A program made the position numbers and the translations under genes. Below are positions 9,162 through 17,987 of a stretch of 64,000 bases of DNA, piece by piece. The notes under the pieces are model-generated. The model did not search any database. It was given only the letters and a program-made list of their open reading frames with translations, and was not told the origin of the DNA. The stretch comes from DASRDE01 sp035938175 (GTDB lineage Bacteria > Vulcanimicrobiota > Vulcanimicrobiia > Vulcanimicrobiales > Vulcanimicrobiaceae). The stretch covers positions 13,159 to 77,158 of the forward strand of contig DASZHD010000019.1 of NCBI GenBank assembly GCA_035938175.1. Direction: 5' to 3'. The first letter of the stretch is position 1. Every line of letters starts with the position of its first letter.

Positions 9162-9277
9162 ACTCCGATAACGTTTGTCGAAGGCCTTTTGACTCCCCCG
9201 GGTCGTCTGCCGACACATAAAAGTGACGACTTTCGCCGGTCGACGCCCCTTTGACAGCATGCTATAGGATAAATTGG

Positions 9278-10096
9278 ATGTCTCTCGACCTCATCGCTCT
9301 GGATCTCGACGGTACGCTCCTCAACTCGCGCGAAGAGATCTCTGCTCGCAACCGGCATGCCATACGCGCCGCTCTCGATGCCGGAATCCGTATTGTTTTA
9401 GTAACCGGCCGCGGCGTCGATACGCCGATTCGCGTCAGCAGAGAGCTGGGTCTAAACCTTCCGATCATCTGCTGCCACGGAGCGCTGACCAAGGATTTCT
9501 TGGCAAACCGGACTCTGGGACACGTGCCGGTGCCCATGCAGTACGCAAAACCAATGGTGGAATTCGCCGAACGCGAAGGGCTGTCGATCGCGCTGTATTC
9601 CGAGGAGTTGTTCTACCGGTTGGAAGGCAGCAAACTGTACATGGACGACATGACGGGGCCTGCTTGGCGCGAAGTGCGGACGTTCGAAGACATCATGCAT
9701 ACCGCACCGACGTTTATCCGGTTTCTCGGCGAGCAATCCGTGCAGGCTATGCAGCGCGAATTCGGCGATTTGCCGCTGCATTTCAAATATGAAAACTGGC
9801 TCGACTTCATCGAATGCGCGGTGACGAACCGCGACGCCACCAAACAGCGCGCGCTCGCTCGCCTTTGCGCGGACTTCCAGATCGTTTCCGAAAACGTCAT
9901 GGCAATCGGGGACTCGCGCAACGACGTCCCGATGCTGCGCTGGGCGGGGCTGGGAGTCGCGATGGGCAACTCGCTTCCGGAAGTCCGGCAGTCCGTCCGC
10001 TATGTCACCCTCACCAACGATCAAGACGGTGTCGCGGCGGCGATCGAACGGTTCGCGCTTGCGCGCCCGGGACGATCGCAAAAGAAGCCTGCGTGA
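9278..10096 (+). CDS. Cof-type HAD-superfamily phosphatase
   Basis: This 272-residue protein has the HAD motif I (DLDGT, residues 9-13), motif II (VLVTGRG), the conserved lysine region (NRDATKQRALARLC) and motif IV (GDSRNDVPML, then GVAMGNS). The class IIB cap places it with Cof/YidA-type sugar- or nucleotide-phosphate phosphatases. The ATG at 9278 has no Shine-Dalgarno; TAGGAT at 9265-9270 sits 7 nt upstream and could be a -10 box for a leaderless transcript. The in vivo substrate is unknown. Confidence 0.88.
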   Translation: MSLDLIALDLDGTLLNSREEISARNRHAIRAALDAGIRIVLVTGRGVDTPIRVSRELGLNLPIICCHGALTKDFLANRTLGHVPVPMQYAKPMVEFAEREGLSIALYSEELFYRLEGSKLYMDDMTGPAWREVRTFEDIMHTAPTFIRFLGEQSVQAMQREFGDLPLHFKYENWLDFIECAVTNRDATKQRALARLCADFQIVSENVMAIGDSRNDVPMLRWAGLGVAMGNSLPEVRQSVRYVTLTNDQDGVAAAIERFALARPGRSQKKPA

Positions 10097-10362
10097 ACGG
10101 CACGAGCGTGCAAAGTACTCCGCCGCCGGATTACGAAGCCCGCTTGCGCAGCGTGCTCCAGGCGCACGACTGGGAAGGCTTGCGCGAATTCAGCCGCGAG
10201 TTCAACCAAATCCCCGATGACGTGTATGCGAAAGACCGGCATTTTTGGGAAGTGCTGATGCACAAGATCATCTGCAACCGCATCGATACGCTCGCGCTGC
10301 ACGAATCATCGCGCGCCTGGCTTGCGGAGCGCGGGTACACGACGGATCTCGGCGGCTACTAG
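10093..10362 (+). CDS. Small conserved hypothetical protein
   Basis: This 89-residue soluble protein is rich in charged residues and aromatics, with the stretch WEGLREFSREFNQIPDDVYA. I do not recognise the family. The GTG at 10093 overlaps the HAD stop codon (GTGA), and moaD begins 6 nt after its own stop, so it appears to be part of a HAD-moaD-moaE transcript. Nothing in the sequence indicates a function. Confidence 0.65.
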   Translation: MNGTSVQSTPPPDYEARLRSVLQAHDWEGLREFSREFNQIPDDVYAKDRHFWEVLMHKIICNRIDTLALHESSRAWLAERGYTTDLGGY

Positions 10363-10367
10363 AGCCC

Positions 10368-10613
10368 ATGCGCGTAAACGTGCTGGCGTTTGCGAGGATA
10401 CGCGAACTGCTCGGCTCTCAAGCGCAAAGCGTGGAGTTGCCCGAAGGCAGCACCGGCGACGACTTGTGGCGCGCGCTGTCGCAGCGCAACGCGGAGCTCG
10501 GCTCGTTGTTGCCTTCCACGCGCATAGCGCGTAACGGACGCATCGTCCGTTTCGGCGACGCGCTCTGCGACGGCGACGAAGTCGCGCTGCTGCCGCCCGT
10601 GGGCGGCGGCTGA
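10368..10613 (+). CDS. moaD: Molybdopterin synthase sulfur carrier subunit MoaD
   Basis: The 81-residue protein has the ubiquitin-like beta-grasp length and ends in the required diglycine tail (LLPPVGGG). That terminus is adenylated by MoeB and converted to a thiocarboxylate, which donates sulfur to cyclic pyranopterin monophosphate in the MoaD-MoaE complex. Typical positions such as VLAFARIRELLG and GDEVALLPPVGGG are visible. The stop overlaps the moaE start (TGATG), consistent with coupled translation of the two subunits. Confidence 0.93.
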   Translation: MRVNVLAFARIRELLGSQAQSVELPEGSTGDDLWRALSQRNAELGSLLPSTRIARNGRIVRFGDALCDGDEVALLPPVGGG

Positions 10614-11044
10614 TGTTCGCGATCGTCCGCGCGGCGATCGACGTCGACGCGCTGACCGCGCAAATTCGCAGCGACGCCTGCGGAGGCGTCGTGACGTTCG
10701 CCGGCGTCGTCCGGGAACGCGCGGACGACGGACGCGCGGTGCACGGCCTTTCTTATGAAGCGCATGAGTCGATGGCGCTTGCGGAATTCGAACGGATCGC
10801 GGCCGAAGCGCGCGAGCGGTTCGGGGATTGCCGAATCGGAGTCGTCCACCGCATCGGCGACCTCGAGATCGGCGAGGTCGCGGTAGCCGTCGTCGTTGCC
10901 GCTCCGCACCGGGCGCAGGCATTCGACGCGTGCGAATACGTTATCGACGAGGTAAAGGCTCGCGCGCCGATCTGGAAGCAGGAACACTACACCGGCGGAG
11001 CGAGCGAATGGAAACACAATGATTGTGGATCTCCGGCGCGTTGA
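10613..11044 (+). CDS. moaE: Molybdopterin synthase catalytic subunit MoaE
   Basis: MoaE (143 residues) converts precursor Z to molybdopterin with MoaD as sulfur donor. The visible family features are GGVVTFAGVVRE, the SYEAHESMALAEFERIAAEA block, VVHRIGDLEIGE and the catalytic-lysine segment VKARAPIWKQEHY. The start overlaps the moaD stop by one base. The downstream hydrolase starts 26 nt before the moaE stop, so the cluster continues without a gap. Confidence 0.95.
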   Translation: MFAIVRAAIDVDALTAQIRSDACGGVVTFAGVVRERADDGRAVHGLSYEAHESMALAEFERIAAEARERFGDCRIGVVHRIGDLEIGEVAVAVVVAAPHRAQAFDACEYVIDEVKARAPIWKQEHYTGGASEWKHNDCGSPAR

Positions 11045-11735
11045 GGCCGAGCGTAATGGGGTCGCCGTTCTTACCTACGAACCGCGACGTTCCAGAAACG
11101 TGTCGATCGTCGCCGCGCACGGATATTCCAGTTCCAAGCACAACCTCGATTTTCTCTGCAATTTCTTGGCAAGCCACGGCTACGGAGTCTTTAGCCTCGA
11201 TTTTCCGGGCCACAAGCTCGGTGCGAGCGGCGGTACGCTGCGCGGCGTCGACGACCTGATCGATGCGATGCGGGCGGTAGTCGCGCACGCCCGCGAGTTT
11301 ACCGACGCGCCGGTGTATTTGATGGGACACAGCATGGGTGCTATGACCGCGTTGTTCGTTGCCGCCGAAGATCGCGACGTGGCCGGAACCGTCGCGATCG
11401 CGACGGGCTACGGCAGGCCGAGTGCGATCGACGCGCTGCAAAGCAAAGGCGTCACGGATTTTCGATCGTCGTACGTGCGCGGCGTCACGCTGCCCGAATT
11501 AGTCCACGGCATCGACGGCCGCTACGCAACGGCCCTGCCCAAGCTCGCCGGACGGCCGCAGTTGTACGTGGCTGCGTCGCGCGATGCCATGGTGAGCCCG
11601 CGCAGCGTCGAAGAATTGTTTGCGCATGCCCCAGATCCCAAGACGCTGGTCACCATCGACAGCGACCACACGTACGCCGGCGAAAACGCGCGCGCGGAAG
11701 TCTTGCAATGGCTGAACGCACGTCACCCGCGCTGA
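11019..11735 (+). CDS. Alpha/beta hydrolase
   Basis: This 238-residue protein has an alpha/beta hydrolase core: the oxyanion motif AAHGYSSSKHNLDFLC near residue 34, the nucleophile elbow GHSMG, an acid in AASRDAMVSP, and a C-terminal histidine in IDSDHTYAG. Members cleave esters or peptides in the cytoplasm; the substrate is not predictable. It is wedged between moaE and moeB with overlaps of 26 and 28 nt, so it is co-expressed with molybdopterin genes, although no hydrolase is known in that pathway. Confidence 0.85.
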   Translation: MIVDLRRVEAERNGVAVLTYEPRRSRNVSIVAAHGYSSSKHNLDFLCNFLASHGYGVFSLDFPGHKLGASGGTLRGVDDLIDAMRAVVAHAREFTDAPVYLMGHSMGAMTALFVAAEDRDVAGTVAIATGYGRPSAIDALQSKGVTDFRSSYVRGVTLPELVHGIDGRYATALPKLAGRPQLYVAASRDAMVSPRSVEELFAHAPDPKTLVTIDSDHTYAGENARAEVLQWLNARHPR

Positions 11736-12832
11736 CTGCGGGGCTGCGCCGGTATAGCCGGCATCTGTTGATTCCGGAAGTCGGCGTGGAAGGACAACGG
11801 CGCCTAGCCTCGGCGCGCGTGTTGTGCATCGGCGCCGGCGGATTGGGAGCGCCCGTTCTGGCGTACTTGGCGGCAGCCGGCGTCGGCCGAATCGGCATCG
11901 TCGACGACGACCGCGTCGACGAAAGCAATCTGCAGCGGCAGACGATTTTCTCCACGTCAGATATTGGTAAACTCAAGGCGCACGTGGCCGCGCAGCGCGT
12001 CGTGGATCTCAATCCGCTCGTGGCCGCCGATCCCATCCCGGTACGTTTCGATGCTTCGAATGCGAGCGAGCTCGTTCGCTTGTACGACGTGATCGTGGAT
12101 TGTACGGATCGTTTTACATCGCGCTATGCGATCAACGACGCATGCTGGTTCGAAGGCAAACCGGATGTCTATGCATCGATTTTCCGTTTCGATGGCCAGG
12201 TCAGCGTCTTTTGGCGCGATCGCGGGCCGTGCTACCGCTGCTTGTTTTCGCAACCGCCGCCGGCCGGCAGCGTTCCGACGTGTGCGGAGGGCGGAGTTTT
12301 GGGCGTGCTTGCGGGCATCGTCGGCACGTGGCAAGCCAATGAGGCGCTGAAAATTATTCTCGGAATCGGCGAGCCGCTCGTAGGCCGCTTGATGTTAATC
12401 GATGCGCTGGGATCGCAAGTGCGCGAATTCGCAATCGAGCGGGATGCGCAGTGCGCGCTCTGCGGCAATTCGCCGAGCATTACCGCCGTGCGCGAAGAGG
12501 ATGAAGATTCCGCCGCGCCGCCGGACGCGCAAGAAGTGCAGCCGGCGGAATTGGATGAGGCGCTGAACGGCGCCGTGCTGCTGGACGTGCGCGAACGGCA
12601 CGAAGCCGTTCTGGGCGTACTGGAAAATGCGATCCACATTCCCGCATCGGAATTGCAGGCTCGCCTACACGAACTCGACTCCGCGAAAAGCTATGTCGTA
12701 GCGTGCCGTGTGGGTTCCAAATCGCGCTGGGCAATCCAACTGCTGCGGGACGCCGGGTTTACCCGCGTGACGCACCTGAACGGCGGCCTGCTCGGCTACG
12801 CCGCTCTCGACCCGGGTTTTGCGTTTTTTTAG
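11708..12832 (+). CDS. moeB: MoeB/ThiF-type adenylyltransferase with C-terminal rhodanese domain
   Basis: Residues about 1-250 are an E1-like adenylyltransferase with the nucleotide loop GAGGLGAPVLAYLAAAGVG, two zinc-binding CxxC pairs (CYRC and CALC) and the cysteine region TCAEGGVLGVLAGIVG. Residues about 270-374 form a rhodanese domain with the active loop ACRVGSKS. Such MoeB-rhodanese fusions (MoeZ/Uba4 type) adenylate the C-terminal glycine of MoaD-like carriers and deliver sulfur as a persulfide. The location next to moaD-moaE supports that role; a second carrier such as ThiS or CysO cannot be excluded. Confidence 0.92.
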   Translation: MAERTSPALTAGLRRYSRHLLIPEVGVEGQRRLASARVLCIGAGGLGAPVLAYLAAAGVGRIGIVDDDRVDESNLQRQTIFSTSDIGKLKAHVAAQRVVDLNPLVAADPIPVRFDASNASELVRLYDVIVDCTDRFTSRYAINDACWFEGKPDVYASIFRFDGQVSVFWRDRGPCYRCLFSQPPPAGSVPTCAEGGVLGVLAGIVGTWQANEALKIILGIGEPLVGRLMLIDALGSQVREFAIERDAQCALCGNSPSITAVREEDEDSAAPPDAQEVQPAELDEALNGAVLLDVRERHEAVLGVLENAIHIPASELQARLHELDSAKSYVVACRVGSKSRWAIQLLRDAGFTRVTHLNGGLLGYAALDPGFAFF

Positions 12833-12847
12833 AGAAGCGCGCGGCAG

Positions 12848-13357
12848 ATGCTGAAAGCGCACAAAACGAAGTTTGCGGACGTCCTATTGCTGGAGCCCGA
12901 CGTTTTTCCCGACGATCGCGGCTTCTTCAAAGAAGTCTTTTCGGCGGAGAAATATGCCGCCATCGGCATACGCGGACCCTTCGTTCAAGACAACGTCTCG
13001 TATTCGCGCAGAGGCGTGCTTCGCGGAATGCACTACGACTTACGAATGGCCAAGCTCGTGCAGTGCGTGCAGGGCGCAATATTTGACGTCGTGGTAGATA
13101 TGCGTGACGGATCGCCGACGTACAAGCACTGGGACGGCATCGATCTCACCTCCGAAAACCACCGCCAGCTGTACGTGCCGCCGGGTTTTGCGCACGGCTT
13201 TTACGTGCGAAGCGACGCCGCTTTGGTGCTGTATAAACAAACGGCGGCATACGATCCGTCTCAAGAACGCGCGATCAGCTGGCGCGATCCCACCGTTGGG
13301 ATAGCGTGGCCGCTCGACGGCGAGCCGGTTCTTTCGGCGAAAGATGCGGCGCTTTGA
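12848..13357 (+). CDS. rfbC: dTDP-4-dehydrorhamnose 3,5-epimerase
   Basis: RfbC/RmlC epimerises C3 and C5 of dTDP-4-keto-6-deoxyglucose in dTDP-rhamnose synthesis. The 169-residue cupin has the family signatures FKEVFSAEKYAAIG, GVLRGMHYD (usual form RGLHYQ), VVDMRDGSPTY and YVPPGFAHGFYV. No rfbD reductase is in the window, and rfbA/rfbB lie 46 kb away at 58821-61443. The product could therefore feed either rhamnose or another dTDP-deoxysugar. The gene follows moeB by 15 nt. Confidence 0.88.
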   Translation: MLKAHKTKFADVLLLEPDVFPDDRGFFKEVFSAEKYAAIGIRGPFVQDNVSYSRRGVLRGMHYDLRMAKLVQCVQGAIFDVVVDMRDGSPTYKHWDGIDLTSENHRQLYVPPGFAHGFYVRSDAALVLYKQTAAYDPSQERAISWRDPTVGIAWPLDGEPVLSAKDAAL

Positions 13358-14205
13358 TGGACCGCAAGCGTTTCGGAGCCGCGCAATGCGACGTGCCGGT
13401 CATCGGACAAGGGACGTGGGATTTACCCGAAAGCGGTGCACGGCGCTCGCAGGCTATCGCCGCTTTGCGCGCCGGCATCGAACTCGGCATGACGCACATC
13501 GACACCGCGGAGATGTACGGCAGCGGACGCGTTGAGGAAATGGTCGCCGAGGCAATACACGGAATCGATCGGACTCGGCTGTTCCTGACGACAAAAGTCC
13601 TTCCGGGGAATGCGTCATATGACGGAACCATAGCGGCCTGCGAGCGCTCGTTGCGCCGTTTGCGCGTGGAGTACGTCGATCTGTATCTGCTCCACTGGCC
13701 GTCGTCGTTTCCCATCGAGGAAACGATGCGCGCGCTCGCGACGCTCGTGTCGCAAGGTAAGACGCGCTTTGCGGGCGTGAGCAATTTCGACGTCGACGAG
13801 CTTGCGAAGGCGCGCGCCGCACTGGCGCCGCTGCCGCTGGTCTGCGACCAAGTGCTCTATCACCTGAACGAGCGCACGGCGGAGGCGCGCCTCGTACCAT
13901 ACGCGGCTGCCAACGATATCGCGGTAGTAGGCTATACACCGTTCGGACGCGGGCGTTTTCCGCGCGCACAGGCAGCGCCGCCGGGCGTTCTTGGGCGAAT
14001 TGCCGCGGCGCACGGAAAGACGGCCCGGCAAGTGATCCTGAATTTTCTTACGCGCGAGCGCAATACGTTCGCGATTCCCAAGGCGTCGACGCCGGAGCAC
14101 GTTCGAGAAAACGCCGGCGCAAGCGGATGGCGGCTGGAAGCGCACGAAGTCGCCGAAATGGATGCCGCCTTTCCCGTGCACGATGGACCCCTCGCAACAC
14201 TCTAA
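13357..14205 (+). CDS. Aldo/keto reductase
   Basis: The 282-residue NADPH-dependent TIM-barrel oxidoreductase shows the full AKR catalytic tetrad: Asp and Tyr in DTAEMYG, Lys in FLTTKV, and His in YLLHWPS. The cofactor-binding C-terminus (AIPKASTPEHVREN) is also typical. The ATG at 13357 overlaps the rfbC stop by one base (TGATG). The substrate is unknown; sequence resembles YeaE/2,5-diketogluconate reductase-type members. Its last 23 nt overlap queG. Confidence 0.9.
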   Translation: MDRKRFGAAQCDVPVIGQGTWDLPESGARRSQAIAALRAGIELGMTHIDTAEMYGSGRVEEMVAEAIHGIDRTRLFLTTKVLPGNASYDGTIAACERSLRRLRVEYVDLYLLHWPSSFPIEETMRALATLVSQGKTRFAGVSNFDVDELAKARAALAPLPLVCDQVLYHLNERTAEARLVPYAAANDIAVVGYTPFGRGRFPRAQAAPPGVLGRIAAAHGKTARQVILNFLTRERNTFAIPKASTPEHVRENAGASGWRLEAHEVAEMDAAFPVHDGPLATL

Positions 14206-15349
14206 TCCGGAACACCTGAAAGCGTTAGCGCGCGAAACGGCGATCGCGCTCGGCGCTGCAGACGTACGAGTGGCCGACGCGAACGGTGCCGAGCGTACGC
14301 AAACCGCCATGCGGCAAGCCTTCGCGCGCGGTGATTTTTCGACGTGGCCCTACGACGAGGAGTACGCGCGCAAAGCCGCATCACCCGACACGATCATGCC
14401 GGGAGCCAAATCGGTGATCTCCGTTGCGGTTCCTTACCGCACCGCTCCGGTAGCGGAATCGGCAGCGGCGGGCCGGGTTTCAAATTATGCGTGGTCGTTC
14501 GATTATCACCGCCGCGTGAAAACGTTGCTGCAGCGCGTTGCGTCGGAAATCGATCGCGCGGCGGGATCGCCGGTAACGGCCGTTGCGTGCGACACCAAGC
14601 CGATCGCGGAACGCGCGTTCGCCGCTCGCGCCGGTTTGGGATGGATCGGCAAACATACGAATCTGATCACACCGCTCGCCGGATCCTACGTCTTCTTGGG
14701 CGAGATCGTCACGACGATCCGGCTTCCGGCCGATCCGCCGCTGCGTAAGACGTGCGGCTCGTGCAGCCGGTGCATTCCGGCTTGTCCCACCGGCGCGCTG
14801 CGCGGAGACTATACGATCGATGCGACGCGCTGCATCTCGGACTTGACGCAAAGAACCGATCCGATCCCGCGCGCGTTGCGGCCGTTGATCGGGCAGTGGG
14901 TGTGGGGATGCGACCTGTGCCAAGTCGCGTGCCCGCCGAATGCGCGCGCGAAGGAAACAGGCACCGGCGCGTTCGAACCGCTAGCCCGCCAAACGGCAGC
15001 ACCGGATCTCGTTCGGCTGCTCAACTTGCGCAGTGGTGAGTTCAAGCGCACCTACGCGCGATCGGCGATGGGCTGGCGCGGAGCCGCCGTATTGCGTCGC
15101 AACGCGGCCGTCGCATTGGGCAACGCACTGGATCGTGCCGCCGTACCGGCCCTTGCGGAATCGCTCCTGCGCGATCCCAACGGGCTCGTTCGCGGGCACG
15201 TCGCATGGGCGCTCGGACGTATTGGTTCGCCCCGCGCACTGCAAGCGCTGCGCGATTGCCGTCACGGCGAGCGCGATCCGTTCGTCCTGGAGGAAGTGAG
15301 CGCTGCGCTGGAACCGTTCGGGCCGGCCAAGACGTTACAGCCGATATGA
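14183..15349 (+). CDS. queG: Epoxyqueuosine reductase QueG
   Basis: QueG is the cobalamin-dependent, iron-sulfur enzyme that reduces epoxyqueuosine to queuosine in tRNA. The 388-residue product has the QueG N-terminal domain, two ferredoxin-type [4Fe-4S] clusters (CGSCSRCIPACPTGAL and CDLCQVACP, plus CISDLTQ) and a C-terminal HEAT/PBS-lyase repeat (LLRDPNGLVRGHVAWALGRI). The ATG at 14183 was preferred to 14162 because the family starts near here. It overlaps the reductase gene and is followed by an ATGA-coupled gene. Confidence 0.93.
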   Translation: MDPSQHSNPEHLKALARETAIALGAADVRVADANGAERTQTAMRQAFARGDFSTWPYDEEYARKAASPDTIMPGAKSVISVAVPYRTAPVAESAAAGRVSNYAWSFDYHRRVKTLLQRVASEIDRAAGSPVTAVACDTKPIAERAFAARAGLGWIGKHTNLITPLAGSYVFLGEIVTTIRLPADPPLRKTCGSCSRCIPACPTGALRGDYTIDATRCISDLTQRTDPIPRALRPLIGQWVWGCDLCQVACPPNARAKETGTGAFEPLARQTAAPDLVRLLNLRSGEFKRTYARSAMGWRGAAVLRRNAAVALGNALDRAAVPALAESLLRDPNGLVRGHVAWALGRIGSPRALQALRDCRHGERDPFVLEEVSAALEPFGPAKTLQPI

Positions 15350-16002
15350 CCCGCACCGTTCGAGGCGGCTTGGTTCTGTGTGCCGCCGCATTCCTGACGA
15401 CCCTCGCCGTGCCGTCCCGCGCGCAAACCCCATCGCCGGCGGCATCCGCTTCACTTTTGGAGCGCATGGTTGCTCAAAGTCAGGACGTTCAAAGCTATAC
15501 CGCCAGCGTCCATGCCGACATTGCGATGCATTCGTTTCCGTTCATCAGCCCGTCGCTGGACGGAACGTACTACCACAAAGAGCCCAGCAAGAACAAAATC
15601 GTGTTCACGAGCGGTCTCCCGTTCATCGCAAAACAGTTCAGCAAAGTGTATCCGCAGGTAGAGAGCCCGTCGCGCTGGAGCACGGTTTACTTGGTGACGA
15701 CGGAATCCGACGATGCGGGGTATACCACATTCAAGTTAGTTCCGCGCAAACACGGCCGCATCGACCACATCGATGCGAAGGTTGACGACAAGACCGCCGA
15801 AGTGACCTCGATGCGCTGGAATTATAACGACGGGGGATATGCGACGCTCGATCAAACCTGGGGCGCGGTCGGAGGGCACTTGCTGGTGACGCAGCAAGAC
15901 GGCCATTTCGAGGTGCCGCACTACAGCGCCGATCTCAAGTCGACCTTCCGCGATTTCAAACTCAACGCCGTCATCCCCGACTCGGTTTTCGCGGATACGT
16001 AG
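15346..16002 (+). CDS. Exported LolA-like/outer-membrane lipoprotein-sorting-type protein
   Basis: A signal peptide (residues 1-27, ending PSRAQ) precedes a roughly 190-residue domain with the beginning SLLERMVAQSQDVQSYTASV, a pattern typical of LolA/RseB-like folds that bind lipids or acyl chains in the periplasm. The sequence is otherwise divergent, so the fold assignment is moderate and the function unknown. The ATG overlaps the queG stop (ATGA), and moaA starts 4 nt after its stop. Confidence 0.65.
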   Translation: MTRTVRGGLVLCAAAFLTTLAVPSRAQTPSPAASASLLERMVAQSQDVQSYTASVHADIAMHSFPFISPSLDGTYYHKEPSKNKIVFTSGLPFIAKQFSKVYPQVESPSRWSTVYLVTTESDDAGYTTFKLVPRKHGRIDHIDAKVDDKTAEVTSMRWNYNDGGYATLDQTWGAVGGHLLVTQQDGHFEVPHYSADLKSTFRDFKLNAVIPDSVFADT

Positions 16003-16005
16003 GCC

Positions 16006-17022
16006 GTGGCTGCACCGGCGATCGATCTGACGCAAGCGCTGCTCGCCGATCAATTCAACCGGCCGATCACGTATTTGCGTATTTCGGTCACGGACAAATG
16101 CAATCTGCGGTGCGTGTATTGCATGCCCGAGCGCGGACTGCCGTGGCTGCCCAAATCCGAAATCCTGACGTACGAAGAAATCGCCGCACTCGTCCGGGGC
16201 GCAGCAGCGGCGGGCGTGCGCAGCGTCCGTATTTCCGGCGGCGAACCGCTCATTCGAAAGAATTTGCCGCGCTTGGTCGCCGAGATTGCCGCGATCCCCG
16301 GCATTGAAGACATCGCGCTTTCGACGAACGGCCTGTTGCTGGAAGAGCAAATCGACGAACTGATCGAGGCCGGGCTGCGCCGCGTAAACGTCTCGCTCGA
16401 TACGCTGAACCCCGAGCGATTCGAGCGAATCGCGCGCCGTCCGGGATTGGACCGCGTGCTGCGCGGCATCGATGCGGCGGCGCAGCGCGGGCTCGCGCCG
16501 CTGAAAGTGAATTGCGTCGTCATGCGCGGCCAGAACGACGACGAGCTCGAGGCGTTCGCCGCGTGGACTCTACGCGCACCCGTGCACGTCCGGTTCATCG
16601 AAGTCATGCCCGTACACGAAAACGTGGACGTTCAACGCGATGCGTATATGAGTTCGGAAGAGATTCTGGAACGCATCGGTTCGATCGGAAGCCTGCAGTC
16701 CGTAACGGGTCCGCAAGGGAATGGCCCGGCGCGGTATTACGCGTTTCCCGGCGCGCCGGGTTCGGTAGGCGTCATCAGCCCGCTTTCGCACGACTATTGC
16801 GAGCGCTGCAACCGCGTCCGCTTGACCGCCGACGGCCGGCTGCGTCTGTGTTTGTTCGGCGATCACGAAATCGATCTGCGTACGCCCCTGCGCGCCGGCG
16901 CGACGACGAGCGAAATCGCGCAAACGATCGCCGCATCGCTGCTGATCAAGCCCGAACGGCACCATCTGGAGCTGGGAAAGACTGCTTCACGGATGCGTGC
17001 GTTCAGCGAAATCGGAGGATAA
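16006..17022 (+). CDS. moaA: GTP 3',8-cyclase MoaA
   Basis: MoaA is the radical-SAM enzyme that starts molybdopterin synthesis by rearranging GTP. The 338-residue protein has the CxxxCxxC radical-SAM motif (Cys 32, 36, 39 in CNLRCVYC), the GGEPL motif, the second [4Fe-4S] cluster region CERCNRVRLTADGRLRLCLF, and the C-terminal double glycine (EIGG) required for activity in characterised MoaA. Translation starts at GTG 16006. Together with moaD, moaE and moeB this gives a partial molybdopterin set; moaC, mogA and moeA are not in the window. Confidence 0.96.
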   Translation: MAAPAIDLTQALLADQFNRPITYLRISVTDKCNLRCVYCMPERGLPWLPKSEILTYEEIAALVRGAAAAGVRSVRISGGEPLIRKNLPRLVAEIAAIPGIEDIALSTNGLLLEEQIDELIEAGLRRVNVSLDTLNPERFERIARRPGLDRVLRGIDAAAQRGLAPLKVNCVVMRGQNDDELEAFAAWTLRAPVHVRFIEVMPVHENVDVQRDAYMSSEEILERIGSIGSLQSVTGPQGNGPARYYAFPGAPGSVGVISPLSHDYCERCNRVRLTADGRLRLCLFGDHEIDLRTPLRAGATTSEIAQTIAASLLIKPERHHLELGKTASRMRAFSEIGG

Positions 17023-17026
17023 CGTC

Positions 17027-17446
17027 ATGTTCAAATTCGCGGCTCTGACTTCCGTGGCGCTCCTTTGCGCCGCTGCACCGTCCGCCGCTCAGGTGACGCC
17101 GTGCGTCGGGTGCGCGATCTCTCGGGCCGAATCGACTGCGCAAGTGCGCGCAAATCAGGCGACTGTGCAGAACACTCTGCAGAATACGTTGAACGCGCAA
17201 CTGCAGTCGCAGTCCTCGTCGCTCCAGACTCAGGCACTTCTGCGCTCCGCACAACTGAACGGTGCGATGAACGCGAATTCGTCGCAGTTGCAGCAGCTGT
17301 TGATCCTTCAGCAACTCGAGCTGTTGCAGATCGAACAGCGGATGGCTGCGCCGCCGCAAACGAATTCCAAGAGACAGCCTCAGCCGAAGAAGACTCCTAA
17401 ACCGAAGAAAACGCAGAAGAGCGCGTCGTCCAAACCTGGCTCGTAA
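17027..17446 (+). CDS. Exported glutamine-rich hypothetical protein
   Basis: The 139-residue product has a signal peptide (residues 1-21, SAAQ). It then shows a glutamine- and leucine-rich helical segment of coiled-coil character (LQNTLNAQLQSQSSSLQTQA and LQQLLILQQLELLQIEQRM), and a lysine/proline-rich tail. CVGC near the mature N-terminus could form a disulphide or bind metal. No family is recognised. GGAGG at 17014-17018 supports the start. Its 3' end overlaps the opposite gene by 50 bp. Confidence 0.6.
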   Translation: MFKFAALTSVALLCAAAPSAAQVTPCVGCAISRAESTAQVRANQATVQNTLQNTLNAQLQSQSSSLQTQALLRSAQLNGAMNANSSQLQQLLILQQLELLQIEQRMAAPPQTNSKRQPQPKKTPKPKKTQKSASSKPGS

Positions 17447-17876
17447 TCTTCCACGAGCTGCCGTCGCGGCGCAGCGTGAACGTGAGCGTTCCCGTTTCTT
17501 GGAACCGCTTGCCCGGAGCCGTTCCCTTCAGATCCACCGGCACGACGGCATAAGCGGCATCGGCGGTCGAACGGACTTCCGTCGGCGGCAGAGCGGCGGC
17601 GTGGAACGCCGTCATCTTCAACCGTTTCAGGGTGGCCAGCACTTGCGCGAACCAGGCGTGTCCGGCACCGGCCCCGTTCCAGACGTACGGCGGCTCCTCG
17701 TCCACGACGGCAGCGCCGGGCGCATACAGCCCGTCAAACGCAGCGGGATCCTGTCCGTTTGAGGCGGCGATCGCCTGGGCCACCACCTTCAGGTATGCGG
17801 GTGCAGGCGCCGCGGCGGTACCGGCCGGGAGGGCGGCTGTGAGTGCGAAAAACAGCGCAGCGAAGCGGAATTTCAC
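17397..17876 (-). CDS. Exported SnoaL/NTF2-like protein
   Basis: After a signal peptide (GTAAAPAP cleavage region), the domain has the cone-like SnoaL pattern: FDGLYAPGAAVVDEEPPYVW, WFAQVLATLKRLKMTAFH, and a C-terminal YAVVPVDLKG...TLRRDGSSWKI strand pair. NTF2-like folds are used as enzymes or binding modules; no catalytic set is clear. GTG at 17876 is chosen because GAGGAG lies just upstream (minus strand). It is divergent from the ECF sigma gene. Confidence 0.7.
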   Translation of the reverse strand: MKFRFAALFFALTAALPAGTAAAPAPAYLKVVAQAIAASNGQDPAAFDGLYAPGAAVVDEEPPYVWNGAGAGHAWFAQVLATLKRLKMTAFHAAALPPTEVRSTADAAYAVVPVDLKGTAPGKRFQETGTLTFTLRRDGSSWKITSQVWTTRSSAFSSV

Positions 17877-17987
17877 GGCTCGTCTCCTCTGTGAACGGCA
17901 TGGCGTGGGCTGTTCTGGCCGCATTGCAAAAGGCCCGGGTCACAACGGACCGAAGTGGCACGTTACCTCGCAAAGGGGGGCCACGGA

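Noticed and set aside
9251..9270. Sigma-70 promoter TTGACA for the HAD gene
   Set aside because: TTGACA (9251-9256) is only 8 bp from TAGGAT and the 17-bp position has TTGGAT, a poor -10. The two boxes cannot be paired convincingly.
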